From Tanypteryx hageni (lineage: Eukaryota > Arthropoda > Insecta > Odonata > Petaluridae): a DNA stretch of 64,000 bases. The stretch covers positions 37,778,564-37,842,563 of the forward strand of contig CM054117.1 of assembly GCA_028673005.1 (NCBI GenBank), given 5' to 3'. A model generated the notes under the pieces. It had not been told where the DNA came from. It saw only the letters and a list, made by a program, of their open reading frames with translations, and ran no database searches. Below, in pieces: positions 47,751 through 59,390 of the stretch. Position numbers and translations under genes: made by a program. Positions within the stretch are counted from its first letter, which is position 1. Each line of letters opens with the position of its first letter.

Positions 47751-48450
47751 CATGGTGGGAGGTCTGTTAGAGGAGAGGAATGCTCGCGGGAGTGCAAAAA
47801 AGAGGGAGAGGACGAGTGGCGGTGAGCAAATGGGCGAAAAAGTTATAAGTACAACCGAGGAAAGAGAAGGTAAGAGGAAAAGTAAAGGGGGTTATTGAAA
47901 GAATGGAGGCGAGAGACGAAGTGGAAGACGAGAGCGAAGAAGACAGAAAAAGGTGAAGAGAGGAAAAACGAAGGAAATGTTTGGAAGAGATATGGAGGAG
48001 TTGGATGAAGGAGTTGGATGGAGGAGTTGGATGGAGGAGTTGGATGGAGGAGTTGGATGGAGGAGTTGGATGGAGGAGTTGGATGGAGGAGTTGGATGGA
48101 GGAGTTGGATGGAGGAGTTGGATGGAGGAGTTGGATGAGGAGTTGGATGGAGGAGTTGGAAAGAGGAGTTTGATGGAGGAATTGGAGGAAGGAATCGGAT
48201 GGGGGAGAGAGTAGGTAAGGAAAAGTATGGGGAATATTGAAAGAATAGAGACGAGAGACGAATTGGAGGAGAAGAGCAAAGAAGAAAGAGAAAGGTGGAG
48301 AGATAAAAACGAAGAAAATTATTGGAAGAGAAATGGAGGAATTGGATGGAGAGACGTAGGAAAGGGAGTACGAAAGTAGAAATGATAAATGAGAGGTGAA
48401 GCGGACAGAATCGAAGAGAGATAAAGAGGGAGGAAGAGGAGAGGAAGAGT
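47751..48450. repeat. Purine-rich tract containing a minisatellite
   Basis: G/A-biased plus strand. The long minus-strand frames (up to 246 codons) are repeats of PTPPSNSSIQLLH-like sequence generated by the minisatellite, not genes. Confidence 0.8.
47996..48176. repeat. 13-bp minisatellite, unit GTTGGATGGAGGA
   Basis: About ten nearly identical tandem units lie between 48012 and 48140, with degenerate units at both edges (for example GTTGGATGAAGGA and GTTGGAAAGAGGA). As 13 is not a multiple of three, every frame shows a 13-residue peptide period, which explains the long open frames. Direct adjacency of units without spacers rules out a CRISPR array. Confidence 0.92.
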
Positions 48451-49095
48451 TGTGCAAATAGGCAATCGCATACATGGCACGATGGAAACAGCTTCATCTT
48501 CGTGGCGTGGTGGGAGGAGGAATAGGGAGAGGCTTTTGTGCGTTCGTCAAAAGGTAGTCTAGCTGGCTTCCTCTTCGTTAAAGAACACGGTTTTAGCCAC
48601 CACTTTAACGAAGCGAGGATGCTAAGCTCCACGGAATTTCTTATTCAGTGCAACCGTTGTGGTATGCGTGTTAAATGCAACGGAAAACATTTCAATTGGT
48701 CGCAACGAGTACTTAAGAATGGCAAACCAACGCATTCGAAAGAAACAAGTGTTTACAACTTTCCCTTAATGCGTAGTCCTCTCTTTTGTTCCGTGAAGGG
48801 CTTCTTACCATATTCAAAAAAAGGCATTTCTCAAGAGCTTAACGTTTTTAAAATATAATCCGCGCAAAAATACATTCCAAAATCAAATCGCCCATTAACT
48901 CTCCATCTCGAAGTGTTTTCCCGTAAAATACGAGAATTAATGTTACTAATATTTTTTTGTGCGCAGAACGACTTTTGGGGAAATTAAATCACAGCCAAGT
49001 GGTTTAAGACATAATTAAGGATTTAATGTGGATTTTAGCTCCGCTATATTCATAATAAAAAATTAAATTGTTTATTTGTGATAAATAAAGCATGA
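48451..49095. other. Gene-free DNA
   Basis: A 106-codon plus frame at 48538-48858 contains QCNRCGMRVKCNGKHF. It has two CxxC-like cysteines but no complete zinc finger and no recognised family, so I do not call it a gene. Confidence 0.4.
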
Positions 49096-49790
49096 GAGGG
49101 GAGAAGTCGGTCTCGAGACATAATAATGCAAGGAAACTATCTAGGGGAGCATTCTTCATGGAGAAAGCGACAGAGGGGATGAGAGAAGGGGGAGGAGTCT
49201 AAACATTCTCATTTTAATGGTAATGAGCTGGACTTTACAACAACACGATCTCTATTCACGGCGGTTTGACAGCAAAAGAGGCTGACATTATTAAGGGAAG
49301 GACGGATGCAAGGCGAAAAGGGGGAGAGTGAGAGGTTGGGGTTTGGTTCGACAGTTCTGGAAGAGGGGAGAGGAAGGGCTTTGGGGGAGGTGAAGAGATG
49401 AGGAGAGAGAAAGGGGGGGAGGGAAGGGGGACTGAGATCGGTAACGGGAGAAGAGAGGCGAGGCTAAGGGTCAGAGGGGAGGGACAAACTCCTTTTTATC
49501 TCTCGAACACGCCAATCAACTCCTCCGAGACACGATGATGAATGGGTTATGAGCGGAGGCAAACCGCTACGTCTTCCTATCCTCTTGTGTATGTCCATGC
49601 ATCGGATTCCGGGAGGCAGGAGAGGAGTGCGAGGGAAAGAGACGGAGGGTTTGGTTGGGAGGGAGATAGGACGAAGTAGGTATGGAGGGCGAAGCATGGA
49701 GGAGGGTGAAGGAAACGCGTGAGGGAGGCGAGAGGAAGAGGGAGAGAGGTGGAATCGTGTAAAGGGCGGAAGGGAGGAGAGGTGATTGGA
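49096..49790. repeat. Purine-rich tract
   Basis: G/A-biased plus strand, densest at 49310-49490 and 49610-49790. Confidence 0.7.
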
Positions 49791-50640
49791 AAATCCACTC
49801 TCATTCCGCTCTCGCCGAGCAATGCGCTACTCCGCCTCTCTCGCGAGCAATTGAACTGTCCCGAGGCGGTGGCACATGTGCTTGCTCCGCCTCCAGATAC
49901 ACACGTCGCTTCGGTAGTTGCGCGGTATGCGATTGTTCTTGCGGTCGACACGGCGTGATTATGAGGCGAGCTTTTAACGCGGGGGACAAATTTGCCGCTT
50001 TATATGGCAAAGGCGGATGCGGGAGATTTGTAAAGCGTTCGCACTTTGGTCGGCGCGTCCCAAAAAACGATCCGTTGGAACGATCTTTGCGATTGCGAAC
50101 GCGGGGATGCGAAGGGCGTTGCTCGAAAGGAGAATGATAAACTCGCGGAATAAAGGCATAAAATGGGTGCTCACACGCCCCCTGACTTGTGTTTATACTA
50201 TAAATAGTTAAATGCCGCACCTTGATGTATTCGGTTTAAAGTCGACCTCGTTTCGCGAGATAAAAGGGTATGAAGAAACTGCTGTCGAATAAATCCTTTA
50301 ATACTATCCAATAATATCTAGATCGAACACGAAATTATCCTCGCTCGAAGATAAAGAGAATATTGAATACGCCATTTTCCTCCTATTGGTGTACGTTTTT
50401 ATCGAGTTTCAAAAACGGTTAAATATTTTAAACTCGGAGGAAGAATAAAATCTTTGAGAGGGGCTTCGAACACTCGATTAACGAGCTTAATCGGTTTTCA
50501 GATCGAATGTAAAGATTAATGGAATTTTTAATGAATCACCTTCGGATATTCCGATTTAAAATACGTTCACAATGCCACATTTCCTGATTTCCTCTTTATG
50601 ATTGATCGGAGCAGAAAGAGGAAACATGAAGAAAATTCAA
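49791..50640. other. Gene-free DNA, CpG-rich on the left
   Basis: 49795-50130 is CpG-rich and balanced, with overlapping short frames in several phases and no domain. It becomes AT-rich after 50200. Confidence 0.4.
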
Positions 50641-51420
50641 AAAGAGAAAGGATAAAGACTCAAACTGAGAGGTGATGGAGATAGAGAGGGATTGGTGAGG
50701 AGGGAGTGAGAGGGATAGCTGTTAGGAGAGAAAGAACCAAGGGAATACACAGAGAACGGGGAGATAGGGTCACGCAGCGAAATAAAGGGACAGAATGAAA
50801 GTTGCGTCGCAAAAAAATAACAAGGGAGATGAATAGGAGAGAAGAGGAGAATGGTAATCGTACACTGGCCAATTTCCTTCGGGAGAGGGGAAGGGAGTTT
50901 CTCCTCTTGTGAGGCTGAGGTGGGAAAGGGAGGTTTAGGGAGGTGTCGGGAGGGTAGGGCCTTTCATTCTCCCTCTCTTCCATTTCTCTCTCTTCCATCC
51001 CTCTCTCCGTGAGATGACGACGGGAGGTTAGACCTATGCTGCCAGGAAGGAGGTAGGGAGGGAGGGAGAGAGGACAGATGGAGGGGCTTACTGAGAGAGA
51101 ATGAGGCAGAGAGGTGTCTGTTGGAGTGGATGGGAGTCAGGGAGAGCACGCTGTTAGTTGCAGAAAAAGTAGAAGAGGTGGTGCGGTTGTAGAGTTGGTG
51201 GGTCTCGAGGTTAGGCAGCGCACGAGGGGGTCACAATGACCCTTTTATAAGAGTGAGGGAGGCAGGGCGTGAGGAGGGAGAGAGGGCAGAATCCATCGTT
51301 GTCCCTCCTGCTGGGCATCGGAGGATGGAGGGCGGGGAGCGAATTCGTGATATCGGATCTGTCATAATGGGCAAGAATGGGAATGGAAACACGAGAGGAG
51401 AGAGAAAGAGAGAGAGACCG
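50641..51420. repeat. Purine-rich tract
   Basis: G/A-biased plus strand with a small C/T patch at 50968-51005. Ends in (GA)n near 51395-51416. Confidence 0.75.
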
Positions 51421-52095
51421 GTCAGCGGTTGCGGGATATGTTTTTGCGGCGCGGCAAGAGGAAGTTTTTATTCCACAGCATCTTTTCGATATGTGACAAA
51501 CGTTTCGAATTTCTGCCACGGACAGCTCGCCTAAATGGCGTTCGATAATTGAGGAAAGAAAATCACGAGACGAAGTAGACATCTACAACGGACAGGCCAA
51601 TGTCACGGAATTATTGATGAAATATTCAGTAACCCTTTCAATTGAAACATTTCGGAGAATGTGTCAATTTCTACACACGAGCAGCAATTGAGGGAGATAA
51701 ACTAGTTAGTTGTACGATTCAATTACAAGCTTTACAACAATATTTGCTGCAGAATGAGTTTTTTCGATTTGAAAGTCTTCAAAAGAACTCAAAGTAATTG
51801 TGAGATCTTCGTAGAGCAATCAATTCATATTTAAATAAATTTGTATTTTAACCACGAGAGAATCGGATTTTGACATCCATGAAGTACAGATGGTGAATGC
51901 AGATCTATATTAAATATAACCGTTCAGAAATTAAAATATGGAGAACGCTAAATTGATAACCTCGTAATTTAATTAAATTGAAAGCTTCTTAAACAACATA
52001 AATAATTAAGCGAGTACAGTCTTAAAAAATCGCCCATTGCCTCTCTCACCAAACGTAGATGCCAATGGAGGGTTCATTCGCTGTGAAACAATAGG
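51421..52095. other. Gene-free DNA
   Basis: AT-rich, no recognised feature. Confidence 0.4.
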
Positions 52096-52690
52096 AGCGG
52101 AATTGGAATGGGAAAGGATTGGAAACATTGGATAAGGGTCATACCGCTGTTGATGGGGGTCAAGAGGAAATTGATGGGCATTGATGACACAAAAAATAAA
52201 TGTTAACAGAAAGAGAGGATATATAAAAGCTAGAAAGAGAGATGCGAATTGAAAAGGACGAGGGTGTGGTACCGGTCAGATTATCGAGTTGAGGGAATAG
52301 GAAAAAGGAGAGGAAATTTTTGGTTCATCATATAAAGTCGGGTAGTTTATGTTACTATAATCTTTCTAATTTAGACCGAAAGATAAAAAATGACGCTGTT
52401 TAAATTCAAAAAGTTCTATTGAAGTACTGACAGCAGAACAACAGTAACCGCGAAAGAATGAGATATGGTGAAAAAATGAATGGTCAAAGGAGAGGATAAA
52501 GAATAAATGAAGTATGCGGTAAAAGAAAAAAGTATGAGATGAGAAATAATATATTATTGGAAAAAAGCTGGGATGAAAAAAGGGAGGAAATTATAAAGGG
52601 TTGCAAGAAGGAAGAATGAAATAGTAGGAATCGAGAAGGAAAAAAGCGACGATAGAGGCCAAAAAGTTTATCAAGAATAAATTCGGGCAC
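52096..52690. repeat. Weak purine-rich tract
   Basis: A/G-biased plus strand with more A than neighbouring tracts, interrupted near 52320-52400. Confidence 0.5.
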
Positions 52691-53080
52691 ACGATATTAA
52701 ATGCGCAAATTAAATGTTAAATCGGAAACTTCTTAGTTTTTCATCATAAGGGATAAAAAAATCATTAACTGCAATTATCTTTAGCCTCCATTTTACAACG
52801 AAAGGAACTCTAATAAAATTTTTCTGCAAAAATGGCGGAAACTCCACAGAAAGAACAATTTCTTCTTTTAGCCCGTATGAGTATGAATGCAGAGATAATC
52901 ACTATAATGATATCGGTACAAGATTATCTAACGGAAATGACCAACATCGCAGGACTGGAAATACACTAAGTGACTAATGTCACATTTCCCAAAGAGGAAT
53001 CCAATCGGAGGAATTCGTTTCCGAAGTAGAAACTGAGAACGGGGCGTTAACAGCCAAAGCCACAAATGATGTTGTCGCGA
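52691..53080. other. Gene-free AT-rich DNA
   Basis: No recognised feature. Confidence 0.4.
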
Positions 53081-53560
53081 CGGGAGGGCGATGCAAGGAG
53101 AGACGGAGGAGCAGAGGAACTCGGCGCGGATCGCCCTTTTTAATTTGTACGAAGACGCTCAGAAGAATAGGCCTAGTCGTGCTGAGAGGGTGAGGAAAGG
53201 GAAAGGAGAAGAAAGGGCAAACGAAACAGGATGTAGGGAAAAGAAGTCCGGTTCGAAAGGAGTGAGAGGGGAGGTAATGATAGTAAAAGGGAGAAGAAAA
53301 AAGGGAAATAATTAGGAAGAAAGAAAGTAATGAAGGGAAAAGAGGAAAAGATACAATGTAAGATATAGGAAAAAGTGATAAAAACGAGACGTAAAGGAGA
53401 AAGGATAAGGGAGAGTGAAACAGAAAGGAAGGAGGGAAAAGGAGTGGCGATGGGAGGAGGGATGAAAGGAGGGAGGGAGGCGAAAACAACTACAATGAGT
53501 ATAAAGGGGATAGAGAAGGGGAGGGCATCGTACAAAGGAGAGATATTGTGAGAGAGGCCG
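53081..53560. repeat. Purine-rich tract
   Basis: G/A-biased plus strand. The 130-169-codon minus frames are Phe/Ser/Leu low-complexity. Confidence 0.75.
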
Positions 53561-54178
53561 TCCACTCAGACGCGAGAAAGTCGCGCGTATCGCAAAAGAA
53601 AACAATGCGCATGCGCAAGTGCGAGGCAACAAAACACTGTCGTTTAAGGGGGGGGGGGTGGAAAAAAAGGGCGCTCGGGGGAATAACAAAAGGGAGAGCG
53701 GGCGGGAAACGCGACGGAGAGAAAAATGAACGGCTCGCTCCCTTTTGTGCCTCTCAACTCCTCTATGGTCTCGCGTAATTGAAAGGCGACCACACACACG
53801 CACGCGGGCCTCTTTATTCGAGCCAGCGCGACCGAAGCGCCACCTATGAAACCCTTCGATGGAAAGAGGGAGAGGTGTGAAGGGAGAAAGGGCGAATATG
53901 AAAAAAGAAGACGGTATCTACTTAGCTTCGGCTACAATAAGAATTTCTCCAAAGAAGTTAGAAAATCCTCTTTATTTTTATTAATTGGGAACTAGACATC
54001 TTTGTTTCTTACGATTCATTATGTTTTACGACAAGAAAAAGGCGCCGCTTATTGATCGACCATAAGTTAAAAAGTCTAAATAAGCCAGGCAGAAATCTTT
54101 TTTGGAGTTGTGTCGCAATTACTTAAGAAACCAGAGATTCGCTTATATGGAGGATGGAAAATTTAATGTTAGTTATTC
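53561..54178. other. CpG-rich then AT-rich gene-free DNA
   Basis: 53561-53840 is CpG-rich with a G run at 53650-53658 and an NRF-1-type palindrome. It then turns AT-rich up to the hAT element. No exon was recognised, so a promoter here is only a possibility. Confidence 0.4.
53606..53617. promoter_or_regulatory. NRF-1-type palindrome TGCGCATGCGCA
   Basis: The 12-bp perfect palindrome fits the NRF-1 (insect Ewg) consensus YGCGCAYGCGCR, a site typical of CpG-rich promoters. It lies in a CpG-rich segment, which raises plausibility. No downstream gene start is identified. Confidence 0.5.
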
Positions 54179-54186
54179 CTTATAAG

Positions 54187-54947
54187 TAGGTTATGGATTT
54201 TTCGGGTTTTACCGAATTTTTACCCTCCGATTGCCTTTTTTTATAAATTTCGGGTAAAACCCGGAAAGACCCGAAATTATTAGTTTTCTTTAAACAATTT
54301 TTTTTTATAAATGGTCACAGAATTTCTATTCTGGCGCTTGTAGGCACCTCAGCACTTGAGTGCAGTCCGAGATGTCTGTGATCAGTCTGTTTATTCTCTT
54401 CGTAAACAATTTATTCGTATGCTTACTTTGTAACACAATCTTAATTTCCTTGGTTCGCTCGCGCCATGAATTCAAAGACGCGTCTTACCTAGTCGCTGTT
54501 AGATCTTTGATAGGGTAAGGAAAAAGGAGCCCAAGTGTCCGTTAGTTGAAAACACTACGAAAGAAAAATTATGTCACTAATATCTGGTGTGTTTTCAAAA
54601 GAAGTTGAACGGGAAGCAAGATATTTGCGCAGCCTGCGAGGTGTTCCTCTCCACCTGGAGGCGTTTAACGCAAAATATCACTCTTAACCATACTTAAGGT
54701 ATAGTAAAAAGTTTTGATTGTTGATAAAACTTGTAAATTTTAAAAAAGATTTTTATTTTAAAATAATTTAATCCGAATTGCGAAATAATAAAACCCGAAA
54801 ATTACCCGAGGTTGAACTTTTATTAAAACCTCGAAAAGTCTGCAACTTAATTATATCCGATTTTAACCCGAATGAAAAGGAAAATAATAAAACCCGATAT
54901 TTACCCTCCGAATGAAATTTTTTTTAGTCCGAAAAATCCATACCCTA
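54187..54947. mobile_element. hAT-like element, 761 bp, non-autonomous
   Basis: The left end TAGGTTATGGATTTTTCGG pairs with the inverted right end TAGGGTATGGATTTTTCGG. TTTACCCTCCGAT-type motifs follow on both sides and AAACCCG/CGGGTTT recurs inside. Flanking octamers CTTATAAG (54179-54186) and ATTATAAG (54948-54955) match at 7 of 8 bases, the duplication length of hAT elements. No transposase frame is intact. The middle (about 54330-54690) differs in composition from the ends and may be captured or residual transposon sequence. Confidence 0.88.
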
Positions 54948-54955
54948 ATTATAAG

Positions 54956-55975
54956 CCCAAGGAGTAAATTGTAGTGTTTTGCATAAATAGCGTAAGTTGT
55001 AATTCTTTTATTCGTCAAAAGGAAATTGCAATTTTTTCAGTCATCGCATATTGTTTAAATGCATACCGGGCATGGTTCACGGAATGCCGGTAATGGATTA
55101 GTATTTACGACGGCGTGCGTCGCAGAGAAAGATTAAACATTTATTTACGGAAGTGGAATTGTCGCCTCAATTTACGCTTGGGTAGGTCTAGCATAGGTCG
55201 CTCACCGACAATGATCTGATGAAACCGTCATGATTCAGCTGAAACTTGGCATAAGAAGGGAGAAAACGAACGTCGCCTGAAAATATACTTGCAAGGATAC
55301 TGAGAGCCAATCTAAAGTGGTACAATGGAGGCGTTGTACAATGGGATTGGCCTCTCTCGCCTATTCGGGTTTCTAAGAAGTCTATTGTTTCATTTCACTT
55401 GGATTGAGCGGCATAGCCGCATTAAATTACTTTCTAAGAAAAGTCGCCGGATATCCTTAATTACCGGACTCGGCTTATCGAGTTTTCTTTTTAATGGTTA
55501 TATTTTTTATATGTTGGCAGGATTATAATGTAAATTGTGAAATGCTAGTTGATTAAAAACTGTCCACGAATTTGGGTACGTCATTGAATCTTAAATTGTG
55601 CGGCCAAATATATTGCAAAATTATGAAGAATTCAACGGTCTAGCAGTTATTCGCCTAGCTCTCTGTGTGATTTGAAAGAGAAAACCTCGCCTCTCGAATA
55701 TTCCGCAAATTGAGCGAGAAAAGAGAATTTTTCTAACGACAAATGTTTTGATTTTCCAATCTAAATGGGTATTTCTGGAACTAAAATAACATGGAGAGCA
55801 GTAGGCAAGCATTAAGGCAGGAGGAAGAACGGACGGACTTGCGACATCGAAGTTCGAAAGGAAATTTCCAAGAATAACGTCTTGCCAAACTAGGTTCCTC
55901 TAAATACCACGAAATTACTAAGGGATTCTGCTGAAGAGAACTCTTTTCCTTGGATTATATAAGCGCCTGACTTTT
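54956..55975. other. Gene-free DNA
   Basis: A 67-codon plus frame at 55325-55528 has a hydrophobic C-terminus but no known family. Nothing else seen. Confidence 0.4.
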
Positions 55976-55976
55976 A

Positions 55977-56255
55977 CAGGTAAACTCCCGCATAACCGGA
56001 ATTTTTGAAACTTATAACTTGAAAGTGTTTTATACTCATTACGTACTTACATGCGCACGGTATTATTTGTCCAATGTTAATAGGCAGTTCAATATTACTT
56101 TAGTACTTCAATGTTAACTTAATTTTTCTTTTAGCCTTTTCTTTGCTATCACAACATATATATTTTCAATTTTGTGTATTGTGATAGGGGTAAATAGGTA
56201 CACCGATCAAACGGAATATATTAATCGAGATAACTGGTAAATCGGATGCTTGCTG
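55977..56255. mobile_element. Possible Tigger-like short element
   Basis: TA (55975-55976) precedes CAGGTAAACTCCCGCATAAC and TA (56256-56257) follows an inverted end CAGCAAGCATCCGATTTACC. The CCG.(A/T)T.ACC.G pattern is Tigger-like, but the two ends agree at only about half of positions. Confidence 0.45.
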
Positions 56256-56257
56256 TA

Positions 56258-56730
56258 CTTACGCTTTATAAAGATATGAATTATGAAATGCATTCAAAAC
56301 AAATCACATGGTATATAATCAAACTGTAATATCAGTCCAACTGTGATGTTGAAATAATTTAATTTCCTCTTGGAATACAAAGTATTGGCTTTTAATTCAA
56401 CTTCAGCTGTACAATTATCATCTTGTTTCTGTTTAGGTAAGATTTACTGCGAATATTCCCTCGGCGGCTTTTCTAAAAAGGAGGGTAAAAGTGAACTTTT
56501 ACTTTCCACTTTCGGAAGGATAACTCCGGAGTTCTTCATATTAACCCCTTCCTATAAGGAATCAGCTGAAAGGCTTAAAGTAGCTTTCTTCGCGGCAAAG
56601 ACGAGTGTGGGCAGCGGACTTCCCTTGTTTGAGCGCCATTAAAAGAGCACGTACGAGCGGATAAACCCGTGACCGCTCCGCATTGAGATCCGGAAATCGC
56701 AGAGTCACTCTCATTAGCGTGGATACTGGG
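56258..56730. other. Gene-free DNA
   Basis: A 90-codon plus frame at 56370-56642 has no recognised domain. Confidence 0.4.
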
Positions 56731-57600
56731 ACCTCAGAGAGAGAGAGAGAGAGAGGGGGGAGGGTGGGGGTGGGGACAGTGAGGATGGGGAAGGGGACTC
56801 CTCGAGCGTCCGCTTTCCAAGCACGCTTAAAGGTCCCTCTCTCCCTCTGTTGTGACACCACTCGGCCCTTTTGCACGTGTATGCGCGTTGTTTGTGTGTA
56901 TGTGTGTGAGAGTGTGGGTGGGTTGGGGGAAAAGGCAGTGAAAAGACTCCCCAGAAGCGCAGCTCTTTTCAGCTCGTCCACGGAGTCATTTCTATCCACT
57001 CTGTATTCCGTAGGCAAGAGCCTCTTTCTCTCTCTCTCTCTCTCTTTTAGGTATTCCTTTGCGGAGTGCGTTGTGTTGAGATCGTGTGCTGCTGACGCCT
57101 TGGCTGAATGCGTCGGGATCGACACAAAAGAGAAAATAAAAGGAGTAGAGGTGATGGAGATGATGTAAGGGGGAAAAGAGAGGGAGGAGAGCGGCGAGAG
57201 GATCGTCCGAAGGAACGAACGTTGTGGTGGGTATTCCGGAGAGTTCAACGCGCGAGGTACAAACACAAAACCTGTCGGCTGACGAACAGAAATTTTCGAG
57301 ATCGTTTGAGTTTGATGGACATGTGAAAAGGAGGAGATGGGTTTTGGTGTGAGAGTAGTGTGTGAGGGAGCGTAGGTGTGGAGGGCGAGGTGGCCGGGTA
57401 TAGGCGGCGAGACGGATCGGTTGGGACGACGAGGCGGGTTAAATGAGGAGGGCGAGGTGTGTGGTTTGGTAAGATGAGGTGGCTGGTTGGGGAGGTTGCG
57501 GGTGGATTTAGGGGGCGGGGGCAAAACGGGTGGTTTGAGAAAGCTAGGTGATGTTGATGAGGAGGAAGGCTAGGCGGATGGGCCGGGTGAGGTAAGTGTG
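56731..57600. repeat. Purine- and G-rich region with microsatellites
   Basis: (GA)n at about 56737-56756, GT-rich runs at 56880-56930, (CT)n at 57028-57046, then G/A- and G/T-rich plus strand to 57600. The 320-codon minus frame across it is Pro/Ser/Thr-rich, carries no domain and is interpreted as compositional. Confidence 0.65.
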
Positions 57601-58100
57601 GGATGAGAAGTGCTATGGAATGGTTGCATGTGAGTGTGGGATGCTGGTCAAAATGTTCGCTGCTAAAATTCCAGAAGATTTCTGAAAAGATAACGGCAAC
57701 TTCCCTCGAAATTGGAGATTAATCATGCTCTCCCGAATTATATCGCGGCAAAATTCTTTAATGCCAAAAATAAAAAATTAGAAAAATGGTTTCCAAGATC
57801 AAGATGAGCGAATATCATAATAAAAGAAACTATGTCATGAATATTGCTTCAGTAGTGTTGAATAAAAAGCAAAATATCAACTCTGCCCGCAATTATATGT
57901 TCCAAACTCTAGTTAGATGGAGGAAGAGACTGTCTAGTTTCAATCTCGACCTAACAAGACCGTATATCTGTCTATCTTTATTAAAATCCGCCTATTATAG
58001 TCAAAAGAAAAGAACATGCGAATTTTAGGTTATAAAACTTCAGATAGTATTTACTGCCGTTAGTAAAGCGTAAATAAATCCACTGTAAAATCCTTTCATC
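57601..58100. other. Gene-free DNA
   Basis: AT-rich. An 80-codon Lys/Asn-rich plus frame at 57786-58028 is unrecognised. Confidence 0.4.
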
Positions 58101-58420
58101 CGAGAGACAGCGGATTTACTTGGGCCGTGCGTCGGTTGCAAGGGCGACCGCACAGATCGTCACCTCAACCGAGTTCCGCCGAGGACCGAGAGACTGACCG
58201 GTAACTCTTTTCGCCTTCGGGAGGCCATTGGCCCGCGATTTTTAGTGCGGCCACACCCCGCGGCCCCTTCCTCCCCGTGGGCGTCTGCGGCGCCGCGCGC
58301 CTCCGGACAGCGCGGTGCGGTCGGAGGCGGGTCAGGGGCCGCACCAGGAGGGAGAGGAGGCGAGGGGAAAGGGGATTATAAGGCAATCTCGGGGGTCCAT
58401 TCCGGCGGCCTATTCATCCG
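58101..58420. promoter_or_regulatory. CpG-rich block, possible promoter or exon
   Basis: The most GC- and CpG-dense segment of the window (GCGGCGCCGCGCGCC near 58286-58300, GACAGCGCGGTGCGGTCGG near 58307-58325). It is followed by a pyrimidine tract at 58430-58560. Frames on both strands are Pro/Arg/Gly/Ala-rich with no domain. In insects such islands sometimes mark promoters or 5' exons, and a distal TfAP-2 promoter is conceivable. Nothing decisive is visible. Confidence 0.3.
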
Positions 58421-59390
58421 GCTTCCCTCCTATAACGCAACCCACCCACGTAATCCGAACCTCCACCCTCAACCCTCTTCTTTTTTCGTTCCACACCCCC
58501 TCTCGCTCCATCCCTCCCTCCTTTTATCTTCCCCAGTCATTAACTCCCTCCATTTCGCTCCGCCTTTACGCGGCGTCTTCCTGGTCAATCTTGTATTAAA
58601 CCATTTTCGAGTCGATTCGAGAGGAGAGTAGGTCGACCTCGTTCTTTTTTCACGCGTGGCCAGGAGAAGATGAGGCGCTTCTCCGTAACCGCTCTGACAG
58701 CTTTGAATATGGATGACGAAGGAGATTAAAATTCACGGCATTATTTTTTTAAAATTAAGTACCCCTATTTCGTCGAGAACAAAGATATTTTTCTCGAGCG
58801 AAAACCGTTGAGAGCGATTAAATATTACATATCAAGCCTGATGTTTTACATGTAAGAAATGCAAAACTATCCAGGAAGATGCTTATTATTATGTTTCATA
58901 ACGGTCAACGATACCTGTCCTCAAACCATTGATAGAGCGCTTGATACAGCGCTCCCTGCCATCGCCAACAGCGCGAATTCGGATATGCGCGGGTATTCCT
59001 TACTTCCTCGACATTCTACTTTGAACTTGAACAAATTTCACTGTACTGACTACAGTACAGTTTGCAGATTGATTTCGGCATTAATTTGTATGTATTCTCT
59101 TTCGCAGCAATCATAAAAGATGAAATGTCCTCGATTATATCGTGGAGTAATACCCCTGAATACGTACTATAACCGGGTAGGAGTGAAATCCGAAATATAA
59201 TTCGAAACAAATTAAAATTAAGAAATATTTAACTAAAAAGAGATTGAGTAAATATATCAACATTAACTGTTTAGCAGTTTAAAGGGAGCGCGAGGCGATT
59301 TCAAGGAATCGAAAATTCGGCGACGTTATCACTTCTCCAACCTCTAGCGCAACTTTATCTCTCCAATTATTCTCGTAATAATATCCACGT
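58421..59390. other. Gene-free DNA
   Basis: Pyrimidine-rich at 58430-58565, then AT-rich without features. Confidence 0.4.

Noticed and set aside
47996..48176. CRISPR-like array
   Set aside because: The units are directly adjacent without variable spacers, and the window is eukaryotic.
47892..48632. 246-codon repetitive protein on the minus strand
   Set aside because: The repeat is the translated 13-bp minisatellite and appears in all three frames with a 13-residue period.
48538..48858. 106-codon frame with CNRCGMRVKC, possible zinc finger
   Set aside because: Only one CxxC-like pair occurs, spacing does not fit a known finger, there is no splice context, and the flanking residues show no family pattern.
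56562..57524. 320-codon open frame on the minus strand, the longest in the window
   Set aside because: It crosses (GA)n, GT-rich and G-rich runs, and the peptide is Pro/Ser/Thr/Arg-biased without any motif. The length is explained by the scarcity of stop codons in such DNA.
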